44,650 nt of DNA, taken from positions 1 to 44,650 of the forward strand of contig CAJUBX010000008.1 in assembly GCA_910585165.1 (NCBI GenBank), written 5' to 3'. The translations under genes were made by a program, and so were the position numbers. The stretch is from an uncultured Oscillibacter sp. (lineage in GTDB: Bacteria > Bacillota > Clostridia > Oscillospirales > Oscillospiraceae). This document shows, piece by piece, positions 34,139-41,671 of the stretch (positions are counted from its first letter, which is position 1; each line of letters starts with the position of its first letter). The notes beneath the pieces were generated by a model. That model made no database searches. It saw only the letters and a program-made list of their open reading frames with translations, and was not told the origin of the DNA.

Positions 34139-34498
34139 ATGAGGAAACTGATTTATATCGCGTCCCCTCTCTCCGGGGACGTGGAGCGAAACCTGGACTT
34201 CGCGCGGCAGGCTTGCCGCTATGCGATCTCTCAGGATGTCACGCCCTTTGCTCCGCACCTTCTCTATACACAGATGCTGGACGACGGCGATCCGGCGGAA
34301 CGGCAGCTCGGCATCGACATGGGAAACCAGATGCTGGAGATGTGCGAGGAGCTGTGGCTGTGCGGGGACCGGGTCAGCGCCGGGATGGAGGGGGAGCGGA
34401 AACTGGCGGAAAGCCTTGGCATCCCCGTCCGGCAGATCAGTACCGAGGAAATTCAATCTATGGATTTCTCCCCCACCCAGGGGATGGTGATGGGATGA
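34139..34498 (+). CDS. DUF4406 protein (deoxyribosyltransferase-like), tail QGMVMG
   Basis: 119 residues; ATG behind AGGAGAAAC. The pattern MRKLIYIASPLSGDVERNLD, ARQACRYAI, FAPHLLYTQMLDD and CEELWLCGDRVSAGMEGE fits DUF4406, related to nucleoside 2-deoxyribosyltransferases. The usual active-site acid is hard to place. It overlaps the methyltransferase gene by four bases, so it may take part in nucleotide or DNA modification there. The end SPTQGMVMG is a weak form of the tag. Confidence 0.8.
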   Translation: MRKLIYIASPLSGDVERNLDFARQACRYAISQDVTPFAPHLLYTQMLDDGDPAERQLGIDMGNQMLEMCEELWLCGDRVSAGMEGERKLAESLGIPVRQISTEEIQSMDFSPTQGMVMG

Positions 34499-35282
34499 TA
34501 CTGACCATGGGAAGTCTCTTCGATGGCATCGGAGGCTTTCCCCTCGCCGCCGTCCGGGCGGGAATCAAACCCCTCTGGGCCAGCGAGATCGAAGCCTTTC
34601 CCATCGAAGTGACGAAACACCACTTCCCCTCCATGACTCATATGGGGGACATTACTATGCTGGACGGAGCGAGGCTCCCTCCGGTGGATATCATCTGCGG
34701 CGGCAGCCCGTGCCAGGACTGTCTGTGGCCGGAGCGCGCGCCGGTTTGACCGGCTCCCGCTCCGGCCTTTTTATGGAACAAATTCGGATCATCAAGGAGA
34801 TGAGAGATGAAGACAAACGTCATGGCCGGTCAGGTGTCCTTGTTCGGCCTCGATTCGCCGTATGGGAAAACGTGCCCGGCTGCCTCTCCAGCGGGCGGGA
34901 CCCGAGGACAGGGCGGAAAACGCCGGGTTCGGACTTCCGGCAGGTCCTCGAGGCGTTCCTCCAGATTGAGGAACCAGCACTTCATGTTCTTGGACCTCCG
35001 AAGCGGCGCTGGGAATATTCTGGGGCCATATTGGGAGATCGATCCTCCCTGGCTTGGGTGCGGTGGAACGCTGAATACCTCGGAGTGCCCCAAAGACGCC
35101 GTCGAATCTTCCTTGTCTGCGATTTTGCAGGACAGCGTCCCATCCAAATATTATTTGACCAGAAAAGCCTGCCTGGGTATCCTGCGCCGGGCGGAGGAAC
35201 GGGAGAAGGACCTGCCGGAGCAGTTGGAATTGGCGCTGAAAGCCCAGGCGGGACTTGCGCCGCTGGCGGCTTTGACGTCTGA
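34495..35282 (+). pseudogene. C5-cytosine methyltransferase, motifs I-VIII, frameshifted
   Basis: The ATG at 34495 opens a C5-MTase frame: MILTMGSLFDGIGGFPLAAV (motif I), then GGSPCQD (motif IV, catalytic Cys). After PCQD (about 34720) the frame runs into CLWPERAPV and a stop at 34749. The expected continuation LSVAGARAGLTGSRSGLFME is present in the next frame, up to TGA at 35282. It includes WENVPG (motif VI), and YLGVPQRRRRIFLV (motif VIII). A single missing base (GGACTG where GGACCTG is expected) explains this. The product would end after motif VIII and lacks motifs IX-X, which lie in the overlapping gene at 34807. It could be a recent mutation, a sequencing error or, less likely, programmed frameshifting. 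Confidence 0.82.
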
Positions 35283-36513
35283 AACCATCGCCTTTGCCGC
35301 CAATCAGCGGGATGAGGTGCGGGATCTCCACGATATAGCCGGGGCCTTGGGCGCACAGCCTGGGATGAAGCAGCAGACCTTTATCGCACAGGACTGTCTC
35401 AACCCCTGGGACACCCAGCAGGCGAGGATCTTCACGCCGGAGGGCAAAGCGCCCACGCTGGCCAGCGCCGACGGAGGCGGAGGCCGGAATCCCGCCGGGC
35501 TTCTCTTTTCCGCCGGGGTTGTCAGCAAAGGCTCCGGCGACTGCTTTCTGACGCCGGACTGCCACACCGCCCTCAGCGGTGGAGGCGGACAGCCCGGACA
35601 GGGGTATCCCTGCATACTGGCCGCCGCGTTCAACGCCGGAGCCGGGTCCGCCGCCGGGACCATCGGCTATCAGGAGGAAATCGCTCCTACGCTGAAGGGA
35701 ACCGCTAGCGGGAACATGATGCCCTCCGTCCTCTGCCTCAACGATCAAGGCGGCAGCGTCATGGAATGCTCCGAGGATGTGGCGGGCACCCTTCGCGCCC
35801 AGGAACACGGGCATCAGCCGCTGGTTTTTGACAACCACGGGCAGGATGTCCGGTACCTGGGTCCTGTCAGCGCCACTCAAACGGTTTCCGCCACCTTTGG
35901 CATGGGCGGAAACAACCAGCCGCTCGTAATCGGCACGTCAAAAGCGAAACTTTTTGAAAATCACGGCATCGACGCCCGCTATACCGGCCCCCATTCGGTG
36001 TCGCCTACGCTGACAAACCGAAGCGGCACAGGAGGCAATAACCTCCCAATCGTATCCGAGCTGCCGGAAACTCTCTGCATCCTGGGCAATACTGTGGACT
36101 GCGCGCCGAAAAACGGAGGCCACGGCCTTGGCGTTCAGGAAGACCTGGCGTTTACCCTGACCTCCGAACACCGCCACGCCGTCTTCACCCGGCAGCGGTC
36201 AGATCGTTTCCGGGAAGATGATATCGCCTCCACCGAAAGCGCCCAGCAGGATAAGGACGCGACGGACCTCATCTACCAAGCGGCAAGGCAGGCCGCCGTA
36301 GCGTCTATCGCCCGAACATGCGCTTCGGAACTACCACAGCTCATAAGAAGGCTTACGGCTCTGGAATGCGAGCGGCTCCAGGGCTTTCCCGACGGCTGGA
36401 CGGATCTGCCGGGAGCCTCGGACTCCGCCAGGTACCGAGCCCTTGGGAATAGCGTCGCGATTCCATGCGTGGAGTTCATCATGCGGGGAATCGCTATGGC
36501 CGTTGGAGAATGA
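34807..36513 (+). CDS. Methyltransferase C-terminal subunit with TRD modules, overprinted start
   Basis: 568 residues. The ATG at 34807 has its own ribosome site (AAGGAG seven bases upstream), although it lies inside the methyltransferase frame and is read out of phase with it for about 476 bases. The shared part begins MAGQVSLFGLDSPYGKT and includes SLSAILQDSVPSKYYLTRKA and CLGILRRAEER; I recall this as a conserved start in phage and ICE methyltransferase-like proteins. About eight TRD-like modules follow (about 165-460), each ending near a TL...G...P pattern. Motifs IX-X are at the end: LTALECERLQGFPDGW and YRALGNSVAIPC. With the 34495 product it would make a split C5-MTase like M.AquI. No tag. 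Working partner uncertain because of the frameshift. Confidence 0.78.
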   Translation: MKTNVMAGQVSLFGLDSPYGKTCPAASPAGGTRGQGGKRRVRTSGRSSRRSSRLRNQHFMFLDLRSGAGNILGPYWEIDPPWLGCGGTLNTSECPKDAVESSLSAILQDSVPSKYYLTRKACLGILRRAEEREKDLPEQLELALKAQAGLAPLAALTSETIAFAANQRDEVRDLHDIAGALGAQPGMKQQTFIAQDCLNPWDTQQARIFTPEGKAPTLASADGGGGRNPAGLLFSAGVVSKGSGDCFLTPDCHTALSGGGGQPGQGYPCILAAAFNAGAGSAAGTIGYQEEIAPTLKGTASGNMMPSVLCLNDQGGSVMECSEDVAGTLRAQEHGHQPLVFDNHGQDVRYLGPVSATQTVSATFGMGGNNQPLVIGTSKAKLFENHGIDARYTGPHSVSPTLTNRSGTGGNNLPIVSELPETLCILGNTVDCAPKNGGHGLGVQEDLAFTLTSEHRHAVFTRQRSDRFREDDIASTESAQQDKDATDLIYQAARQAAVASIARTCASELPQLIRRLTALECERLQGFPDGWTDLPGASDSARYRALGNSVAIPCVEFIMRGIAMAVGE

Positions 36514-36528
36514 CAGGAGGATAGACAT

Positions 36529-37035
36529 ATGCGGGATTACACTGAAAACGAACTGTGCGAAACGGTATTTTACCTCGCCAGATACGCCGAATGCCTGGAA
36601 ATCGATAAGGCCATCACGGTACCCGACGAACGGGAGCTTTTCCATATGCTCCTTGATTGGGCGCGGGAGTTCACGCGGACCTTTGAGCTGGATGGCGAAA
36701 AGGACTATATGACCGAGCTGGAGAGCCAGGGGCCCAAATGGCTTACAACAACATTTCCTTACATGCCGGAGCTGGACAGGGAGCGGGAGGCAATCGCCGA
36801 CTTTCTCCAGTTCGAGGAAAGCACCTCCGCCATTTGGCCCTGGGCGCTTCCGGCGGATGAAATCCTTCAAAACGAAGAACTGCTTCGGAAGGTGGAAAAG
36901 GCTATAAGTTTCGATTCGCAGGGCAGTTGTGACACCGATGCGCTGTATGACGCCCTTGACCGGATCGTCGGCATCAACCCCGCCTTAAATGAGGCTCCCG
37001 CGCCCGGCCCGGGGATGTCCCAGCCTGGTATGTAG
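36529..37035 (+). CDS. Hypothetical acidic protein, tail PGMSQPGM
   Basis: 168 residues; ATG behind AGGAGG. The N terminus is helical (ENELCETVFYLARYAECLEI, FHMLLDWAREFTRTFEL), the middle acidic, and the C terminus is a Pro-rich linker (NEAPAPGPGMSQPGM). This tag variant lies only two bases before a minus-strand gene, so it cannot act as a ribosome site for a following gene. No family recognised. Confidence 0.68.
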   Translation: MRDYTENELCETVFYLARYAECLEIDKAITVPDERELFHMLLDWAREFTRTFELDGEKDYMTELESQGPKWLTTTFPYMPELDREREAIADFLQFEESTSAIWPWALPADEILQNEELLRKVEKAISFDSQGSCDTDALYDALDRIVGINPALNEAPAPGPGMSQPGM

Positions 37036-37037
37036 GC

Positions 37038-37610
37038 TCAGTCTTCTTGTCTGGAAGGATGGCACCAGCACCCCGTCTCATGGTCATTGACCACGCCCAC
37101 GGCCTGTAAAAATGAGTAGATGATGACGCTTCCCACGAAGTTCATCCCCCGGCGCTTCAAGTCCGCGGAGATACGGTCGGACAGCTCGGAGCTGGCCCGG
37201 ACCTCGTCGTCCGTGTTCAGGATGACCTGCCCGTCGGTGAAGCCCCAGAGATAGCTGTCGAAGGAGCCGAACTCCTTCTGGATATCCAGGAAGACCCTCG
37301 CGTTTTGGACCGCCGCCCGGATCTTGCGCGAGTTCCGCACGATGCCGGGGTCCGTCATCAGCGCCTCCAGCTTCTCGGGGCCATACCCGGCGACGGCGGC
37401 TGGATCGAAGCCGTCAAAGGCCCGCCGGAACGCCTCCCGTTTTTTCAGGATTGTGAGCCACGACAGCCCCGCCTGGAAGCCTTCTAAAATCAGCATTTCA
37501 AAGAGTTTCCGGTCGTCGTGCTCCGGCCTCCCCCACTCCTGGTCGTGGTAGGCAATATAGAGCTCTGAGGCTGGATCAGCCCAGCGGCAGCGCTTCAATT
37601 CCATCGTCAT
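37038..37610 (-). CDS. tag: DNA-3-methyladenine glycosylase I (TagA)
   Basis: 190 residues. It removes 3-methyladenine from DNA, starting base-excision repair in the cytoplasm. The family pattern is clear: RCRWADPASELYIAYHDQEW (residues 7-26), LFEMLILEGFQAGLSWLTIL, KREAFRRAFDGFDP, and the C-terminal zinc-binding part with His, Cys (NDHETGCWCH). The gene is on the minus strand between two plus-strand transfer segments, with its own good promoter (TTGCGC-17-TATAAT). This suggests a passenger gene. No tag at its end. Confidence 0.95.
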   Translation of the reverse strand: MTMELKRCRWADPASELYIAYHDQEWGRPEHDDRKLFEMLILEGFQAGLSWLTILKKREAFRRAFDGFDPAAVAGYGPEKLEALMTDPGIVRNSRKIRAAVQNARVFLDIQKEFGSFDSYLWGFTDGQVILNTDDEVRASSELSDRISADLKRRGMNFVGSVIIYSFLQAVGVVNDHETGCWCHPSRQED

Positions 37611-37628
37611 TCCCCGCTTTCTGAGGCT

Positions 37629-37657
37629 ATTATACGGGATACATCACAGCGGCGCAA
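37629..37657 (-). promoter_or_regulatory. Promoter of tag
   Basis: On the minus strand TTGCGC (37657-37652), 17 bases, TATAAT (37634-37629), about 19 bases upstream of the tag start codon. A near-consensus housekeeping promoter, which makes tag an independent transcription unit. Confidence 0.7.
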
Positions 37658-37669
37658 GGGTGAAAAACC

Positions 37670-37698
37670 TTGTTGCTTCTGCTTCGTTTTCATATAGA
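37670..37698 (+). promoter_or_regulatory. Possible promoter of the right-hand transfer operon
   Basis: TTGTTG (37670-37675), 17 bases, TATAGA (37693-37698), about 82 bases before the ATG at 37780. A second candidate -10 (TATACT, 37743-37748) lies nearer but lacks a good -35. After the divergent tag gene a new plus-strand promoter is expected here; which one is used is unclear. Confidence 0.4.
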
Positions 37699-37779
37699 TT
37701 TATCGTTGGGTATCGTGAATAGCTTTCACATGGCTTTGGGGATATACTTGCTTTACAAAATTGGAAAGGAGGCCCTAAG

Positions 37780-37956
37780 ATGGTCAAACATGTGCAGATC
37801 AGGATAGATGCGGCCGACCACAAGCAGCTCCGCATCCTTTGCGCAAAGCACGGCTGCAGCCTGCAGGAGCTGTTGAAAAATGTAATTCTTGACTATATGG
37901 CAAATTCGCCCGAGCTTCAATCGTGCGGGAAAGAGGTGGAAAATGGAACCCACTAA
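37780..37956 (+). CDS. Small RHH-like protein
   Basis: 58 residues, ATG eight bases after AAGGAGG. The product starts MVKHVQIRIDAADHKQLRIL and continues CAKHGCSLQELLKNVILDYM. The strand-helix-helix spacing is that of ribbon-helix-helix regulators. It overlaps the start of the next RHH-like gene by 14 bases. A local transcription regulator of the transfer operon is the likely role. Confidence 0.62.
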   Translation: MVKHVQIRIDAADHKQLRILCAKHGCSLQELLKNVILDYMANSPELQSCGKEVENGTH

Positions 37957-38254
37957 GAATCTTTGCGCTCCTATCCCGGCGCCGCTCCATGCCCGGCTCC
38001 GAGAGCGCCAGGAGGCGTCCGGCAAGACCCTGGGCCAGTACATGACTTGGCTCATCACAAAATTTTACGAAGAGGAGGGGAAGCCCGCTATGAAAGGAAA
38101 TCAGAGGACCGTCGCGTTTCAGGTGCCGGAAGAGCTGTTCGAGCGGTTCAAGGAGTACCTGAAGAAGAACGGCGTCAAGCAGAACGCCTTCTTCCTGGAC
38201 TGCATCCAGAAGGCGCTGGAGGCGGAAAAACAGGAGGATGACAGTGTATGCTGA
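37943..38254 (+). CDS. Double RHH-like regulator
   Basis: 103 residues from ATG at 37943 (AAAGAGGTGG upstream). It carries two ribbon-helix-helix-like units: CAPIPAPLHARLRERQEASG ... LGQYMTWLITKFYEE (about 8-47) and TVAFQVPEELFERFKEYLKK ... NAFFLDCIQKALEAE (about 55-95). A pair of RHH units in one chain could replace a homodimer. An internal ATG (38091) with AGGGG upstream could yield the second unit alone. The family occurs in Tn1549-type elements near the transfer genes. Confidence 0.72.
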   Translation: MEPTKNLCAPIPAPLHARLRERQEASGKTLGQYMTWLITKFYEEEGKPAMKGNQRTVAFQVPEELFERFKEYLKKNGVKQNAFFLDCIQKALEAEKQEDDSVC

Positions 38255-38565
38255 TATGGAATAAGGACGAGCGCAGGGACAACCAGCAGAGGGTCGTCTC
38301 CACCAGCTACGTGGCCAGCGTCCCCTACCTGGGACGGATCAGCATCCACCCCCATATCCACGCCCCCGGCGAGTGGTTCCTGACCTGCCAGGCCCTGCAC
38401 ATCGAAAAGCTCTCTCTTGGCAGCGTATCCCCGGAAGAGGCGGAGCGGCTTGCGGAGGCAGAGCTGATCAAGCGGCTGGAACGGCACATCGTCTGGTGCC
38501 AAAACGCTCTGCAAGAGATTTGCGGCAAATCCGACACGCCCAAGCCGTGGAGCCCGAACATATAA
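38248..38565 (+). CDS. Hypothetical protein, transfer operon
   Basis: 105 residues; ATG overlapping the previous stop. The first half is beta-rich (VVSTSYVASVPYLGRISIHP), the second a helix (PEEAERLAEAELIKRLERHI) with Cys near the end. No membrane segment, no tag. A terminator follows, so it closes this small regulatory operon. Not recognised. Confidence 0.6.
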   Translation: MLIWNKDERRDNQQRVVSTSYVASVPYLGRISIHPHIHAPGEWFLTCQALHIEKLSLGSVSPEEAERLAEAELIKRLERHIVWCQNALQEICGKSDTPKPWSPNI

Positions 38566-38571
38566 TTCCGA

Positions 38572-38599
38572 AAGGCGGCGAGAGCCGCCTTCCTTTTTT
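38572..38599 (+). terminator. Terminator before prgI
   Basis: Eight-base stem AAGGCGGC (38572-38579) with GCCGCCTT (38584-38591), loop GAGA, followed by CCTTTTTT. It partly separates the regulatory genes from prgI-virB4, which may need read-through or an attenuation mechanism. Confidence 0.8.
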
Positions 38600-38617
38600 G
38601 GAGGCGAACAATATTAA

Positions 38618-38878
38618 ATGTATATCTACCCCGATAACCTGAAAGCAAAGGCCAAGCTGTGGCTGTGGGAGCTGCGGGACGTGGGCGTCATCGGCGCGGG
38701 GCTCCTGCTCTCTGTCCTGGCCCTGAGCCACGGAGCCGGAATGCTCCTGCTGGTCCTGACTGTCCTCTATGCCTTCCTCTCTATCCGTATGGAGGGAGCC
38801 AGCATCCTGGACTTCCTGCGCTGCGCCGTCTGCTTCTTATTTTTGCACCAGCAATATTACGAATGGAGAATTTCATAA
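38618..38878 (+). CDS. prgI: PrgI family membrane protein (VirB3-like)
   Basis: 86 residues; ATG about 13 bases after GGAGG, a somewhat long spacing. PrgI proteins are small two-membrane-segment parts of Gram-positive type IV secretion channels, comparable to VirB3. Here YIYPDNLKAKAKLWLWELRD leads into two hydrophobic segments (VIGAGLLLSVLALSHGAGML and LLVLTVLYAFLSI), then a short end. The gene sits two genes before virB4, as in Tn1549-type elements. Confidence 0.82.
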   Translation: MYIYPDNLKAKAKLWLWELRDVGVIGAGLLLSVLALSHGAGMLLLVLTVLYAFLSIRMEGASILDFLRCAVCFLFLHQQYYEWRIS

Positions 38879-38880
38879 AA

Positions 38881-39249
38881 ATGACAGACACGGAGATGAA
38901 ACAGTGGATCGCTGTCACGGAAAACAGCCGGTATCAATGGACGGAGGATGAAATCACCCGGCTGAATGGCCGCGGCGCGCTTTACTATCTTGGCGGAAAG
39001 GATGGGATCTATATCCAAATCGATCCGGAAGGAAAACTCTCCGCCGGCACATATGAAGGAGCGCTCCCCCATATCGGGGAGGCGTTCTTTACTCGGAGAG
39101 CCGTCATTGACTGCGGCGATTTTAATCAGGCGTTTCAGAAAGCCGTAGAATTGGGAGGCCAGCAGTTTTTGCAGGATATGTTCTCCACAAAACCAGCTCA
39201 GATCCTGCATGAGGGTCCCGCCTCTCCCGGTATGGAAATGCAAATGTAA
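38881..39249 (+). CDS. Hypothetical protein in transfer operon, tail PGMEMQM
   Basis: 122 residues from ATG at 38881; an in-frame ATG at 38863 is possible and overlaps prgI. The chain has a mixed fold (GRGALYYLGGKDGIYIQIDP, AFFTRRAVIDCGDFNQAFQK). It ends LHEGPASPGMEMQM, a clear tag. It lies between prgI and virB4 in the channel operon, so it is a candidate substrate or adaptor whose tag can be compared with the channel proteins around it, which have none. The next gene has its own GGAGGG after the stop. Confidence 0.65.
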   Translation: MTDTEMKQWIAVTENSRYQWTEDEITRLNGRGALYYLGGKDGIYIQIDPEGKLSAGTYEGALPHIGEAFFTRRAVIDCGDFNQAFQKAVELGGQQFLQDMFSTKPAQILHEGPASPGMEMQM

Positions 39250-39264
39250 TTGGAGGGTATCAAC

Positions 39265-39846
39265 TTGAACCGAAAACAGAAAAAGGAGCTACGGCGGCAT
39301 CTGTCCACCCGGCAGCTCATGGGCATTGACCAGCTCACCGAACACGGCCTGAAAACGGCCAAGGGTGAGCTGGTCTTTTTCCTTCTCAGCCCGGATAATC
39401 TCTCCGTCCTCTCCGCCGACGGCGTCCGAAACCGGGTGAGAGCTTTGACGGACCTCCTTCGGAGCGTCGACGCGGCGGAGCTTCTGGCCCTGGACTCCCG
39501 TGAGTCCTTCCAGAGCAACAAGAATTACTATCAGACCCGGCTGGAACAGGAGGCGGTCCCCGCCATCCGGGAAATGCTTCGGCAAAATATATCCCACCTG
39601 GACGGTATCCAGTCCACCACCGCCTCGGCGCGGGAGTTCGCTCTCGCCCACCGGATCGATCCCAAGTCCAACGAGGACTACAGTACCTTGAAACAATTGG
39701 AGAAGCGTATCAAAGACTGCGGTTTTCACGTCCGCATGGCGGACGAACAGGACGTGAAACGGCTCCTGGCCGTCTACTACCAGCAGGACGTGACCACGGA
39801 ACATTTTGACAGCTTCGACGGGGAAGGGAGTGTGCGCAATGGCTAA
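39265..39846 (+). CDS. VirB4-associated transfer protein
   Basis: 193 residues from TTG at 39265 behind GGAGGG; a TTG at 39250 would leave no room for this site. The protein is rich in basic and acid residues: RKQKKELRRHLSTRQLMGID, KGELVFFLLSPDNLSVLSAD, VRNRVRALTDLLRSVDAAEL and IKDCGFHVRMADEQDVKRLL. It overlaps the start of virB4 by eight bases. In related elements the N-terminal part of VirB4 is sometimes encoded as a separate ORF; this gene is a candidate for that. Cytoplasmic. Confidence 0.7.
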   Translation: MNRKQKKELRRHLSTRQLMGIDQLTEHGLKTAKGELVFFLLSPDNLSVLSADGVRNRVRALTDLLRSVDAAELLALDSRESFQSNKNYYQTRLEQEAVPAIREMLRQNISHLDGIQSTTASAREFALAHRIDPKSNEDYSTLKQLEKRIKDCGFHVRMADEQDVKRLLAVYYQQDVTTEHFDSFDGEGSVRNG

Positions 39847-41671
39847 AAAGCAGGGAAAGAAAGGCCGGGCAGCTAAGCCCGCCGTCCCGCGGATCAAGGA
39901 CTTCCTGGACATGATCGCCCCCGCCGCCGTGAAATTCAACACGGATTCCTATGTCCTGGGCGGCTCCTTCCGCTGCGCCCTGGCCCTGCGGAGCTACCCC
40001 ACCACCACCGAGGAGCTGGCCCTCCTGTGCCACCTGGGCGAGAAGAGCGGCGTGGCCCTTCACATCTACATCCGCCAGGCCACCGCCGGCGAAGAGGACG
40101 CCATCATCCACAACGCCCAAAACAAAAACCGCATGGACCGGGGAAATACCAACAATATGCGCCGGAGCATCACGGCAGAGGCCAACCTCCAGGACGTGGA
40201 ATCCCTCATCACCACCATGCGCCGCAACAAGGAGCCGCTGGTCCACTGCGCCGTGTTCATCGAGCTCTGCGCCAGGGACGCCGACGGGCTGAGGGCACTC
40301 CGGGATGAGGTATCCGCCACCCTCACCCGCTCCAAGCTCAGCGCCGACCGGCTGTTCCTGGTCCAGAGGAACGGCTTCCTGGCCTCCAACCCGGCGGGAA
40401 GCAATGTCTTCGCCTCTCAGTTCGAGCGGGTCCTCCCCGCCTCCTCCGTGGCGAACCTCTTCCCCTTCAACTACTCCGGGAAAAACGACCCCAACGGCTT
40501 CTACATCGGGAGGGACCGCTACGGCTCCAATATCATCCTGGATCTGGACCGCCGGGCGGAGGACAAGACCAACGCCAACGTCCTCATTCTGGGCAACTCC
40601 GGCCAGGGCAAGAGCTTCCTCCTGAAGCTCCTGCTGTGCAACATCCTGGCCTCCGGCAAGTCCGTGATCTGCCTGGACGCGGAGCATGAGCTGGACGATC
40701 TGTGCCGGAATATGGGCGGCTGCTTCGCCGACGTGATGAGCGGGCGGTATATCATCAATCCTTTGGAACCCAAGCTGTGGAACGCAGAGGGAGAAAGTGA
40801 TTCCGACGCGCCTGCCGCCTTCCGGCAGCGCACACGCCTCAGCCAGCACATTTCCTTTCTGAAGGACTTCTTCCGCTCCTACAAGGACTTCACAGACCGG
40901 CACATCGATACCATCGAGCTGATGCTGGAGCGACTGTATAAGACCTGGGGCTTGAATGACCACACGGACTTCCAGTCTATGCGGCCCGAGGATTTCCCCA
41001 TCCTCTCGGACCTCTACGAGATCATGGAGGACGCCTACCAGCACTATGAGCAGGAGAAGGACCCCTTGTACCCCAAGGAGCTGCTCCAGGAGGTCCTGCT
41101 GGGCCTCCACTCCATGTGCAAGGGGGCGGAGAGCAAGTTCTTCAACGGGCACACCAACGTCACCTCCCACCGCTTCCTGGTCTTCGGCGTGAAGGACCTC
41201 ATCAACGGAAGCCTCGGCGTTCGGAACGCCATGCTGTTCAATCTCCTTTCCTACCTCAGCGACAAACTGCTGACGGAGGGGAATACCGTGGCGGGCCTGG
41301 ACGAGCTGTACATCTGGCTCTCCAACCCCACCGCTGTGGAGTACATCCGCAACACCCTGAAGAGGGTTCGCAAGAAGGAGTCGTCCCTGCTCATGGCCTC
41401 TCAGAACCTGGAGGACTTCGACGTCCCCGGCATCCGGGAGATGACCCGGCCCCTCTTCGCCATTCCCACCCACCAGTTTCTCTTCAACGCCGGGAATGTG
41501 GATAAGAGGTTCTACATGGACAACCTCCAGCTGGAGGCGTCGGAGTTTGAGCTCATCGCCCATCCCCAGAACGGCGTCTGCCTCTTCAAGTGCGGCAACG
41601 AGCGGTATCTCCTGGAGGTCCACGCCCCGGACCATATCCGGGTGCTGTTCGGAGAGGCGGGCGGACGGTGA
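39839..41671 (+). CDS. virB4: VirB4-like conjugation ATPase
   Basis: 610 residues; ATG at 39839 (GGGAAGGGAG upstream). VirB4 ATPases energise assembly and substrate transfer in type IV secretion, at the inner face of the membrane. Visible parts: an N-terminal domain (about 1-230), Walker A GNSGQGKSF (about 251-259), Walker B-like AGLDELY (about 486-492), and QNLEDF with a following R near the end. Close to Tn1549/CD1108-type TraE proteins in length. No C-terminal tag (ends GEAGGR). The stop overlaps the next ATG by one base. Confidence 0.95.
   Translation: MAKKQGKKGRAAKPAVPRIKDFLDMIAPAAVKFNTDSYVLGGSFRCALALRSYPTTTEELALLCHLGEKSGVALHIYIRQATAGEEDAIIHNAQNKNRMDRGNTNNMRRSITAEANLQDVESLITTMRRNKEPLVHCAVFIELCARDADGLRALRDEVSATLTRSKLSADRLFLVQRNGFLASNPAGSNVFASQFERVLPASSVANLFPFNYSGKNDPNGFYIGRDRYGSNIILDLDRRAEDKTNANVLILGNSGQGKSFLLKLLLCNILASGKSVICLDAEHELDDLCRNMGGCFADVMSGRYIINPLEPKLWNAEGESDSDAPAAFRQRTRLSQHISFLKDFFRSYKDFTDRHIDTIELMLERLYKTWGLNDHTDFQSMRPEDFPILSDLYEIMEDAYQHYEQEKDPLYPKELLQEVLLGLHSMCKGAESKFFNGHTNVTSHRFLVFGVKDLINGSLGVRNAMLFNLLSYLSDKLLTEGNTVAGLDELYIWLSNPTAVEYIRNTLKRVRKKESSLLMASQNLEDFDVPGIREMTRPLFAIPTHQFLFNAGNVDKRFYMDNLQLEASEFELIAHPQNGVCLFKCGNERYLLEVHAPDHIRVLFGEAGGR

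Noticed and set aside
34495..35282. Programmed frameshifting as explanation of the methyltransferase break
   Set aside because: No slippery heptamer is evident around 34715-34730; a one-base deletion is simpler, though not excluded without reads.
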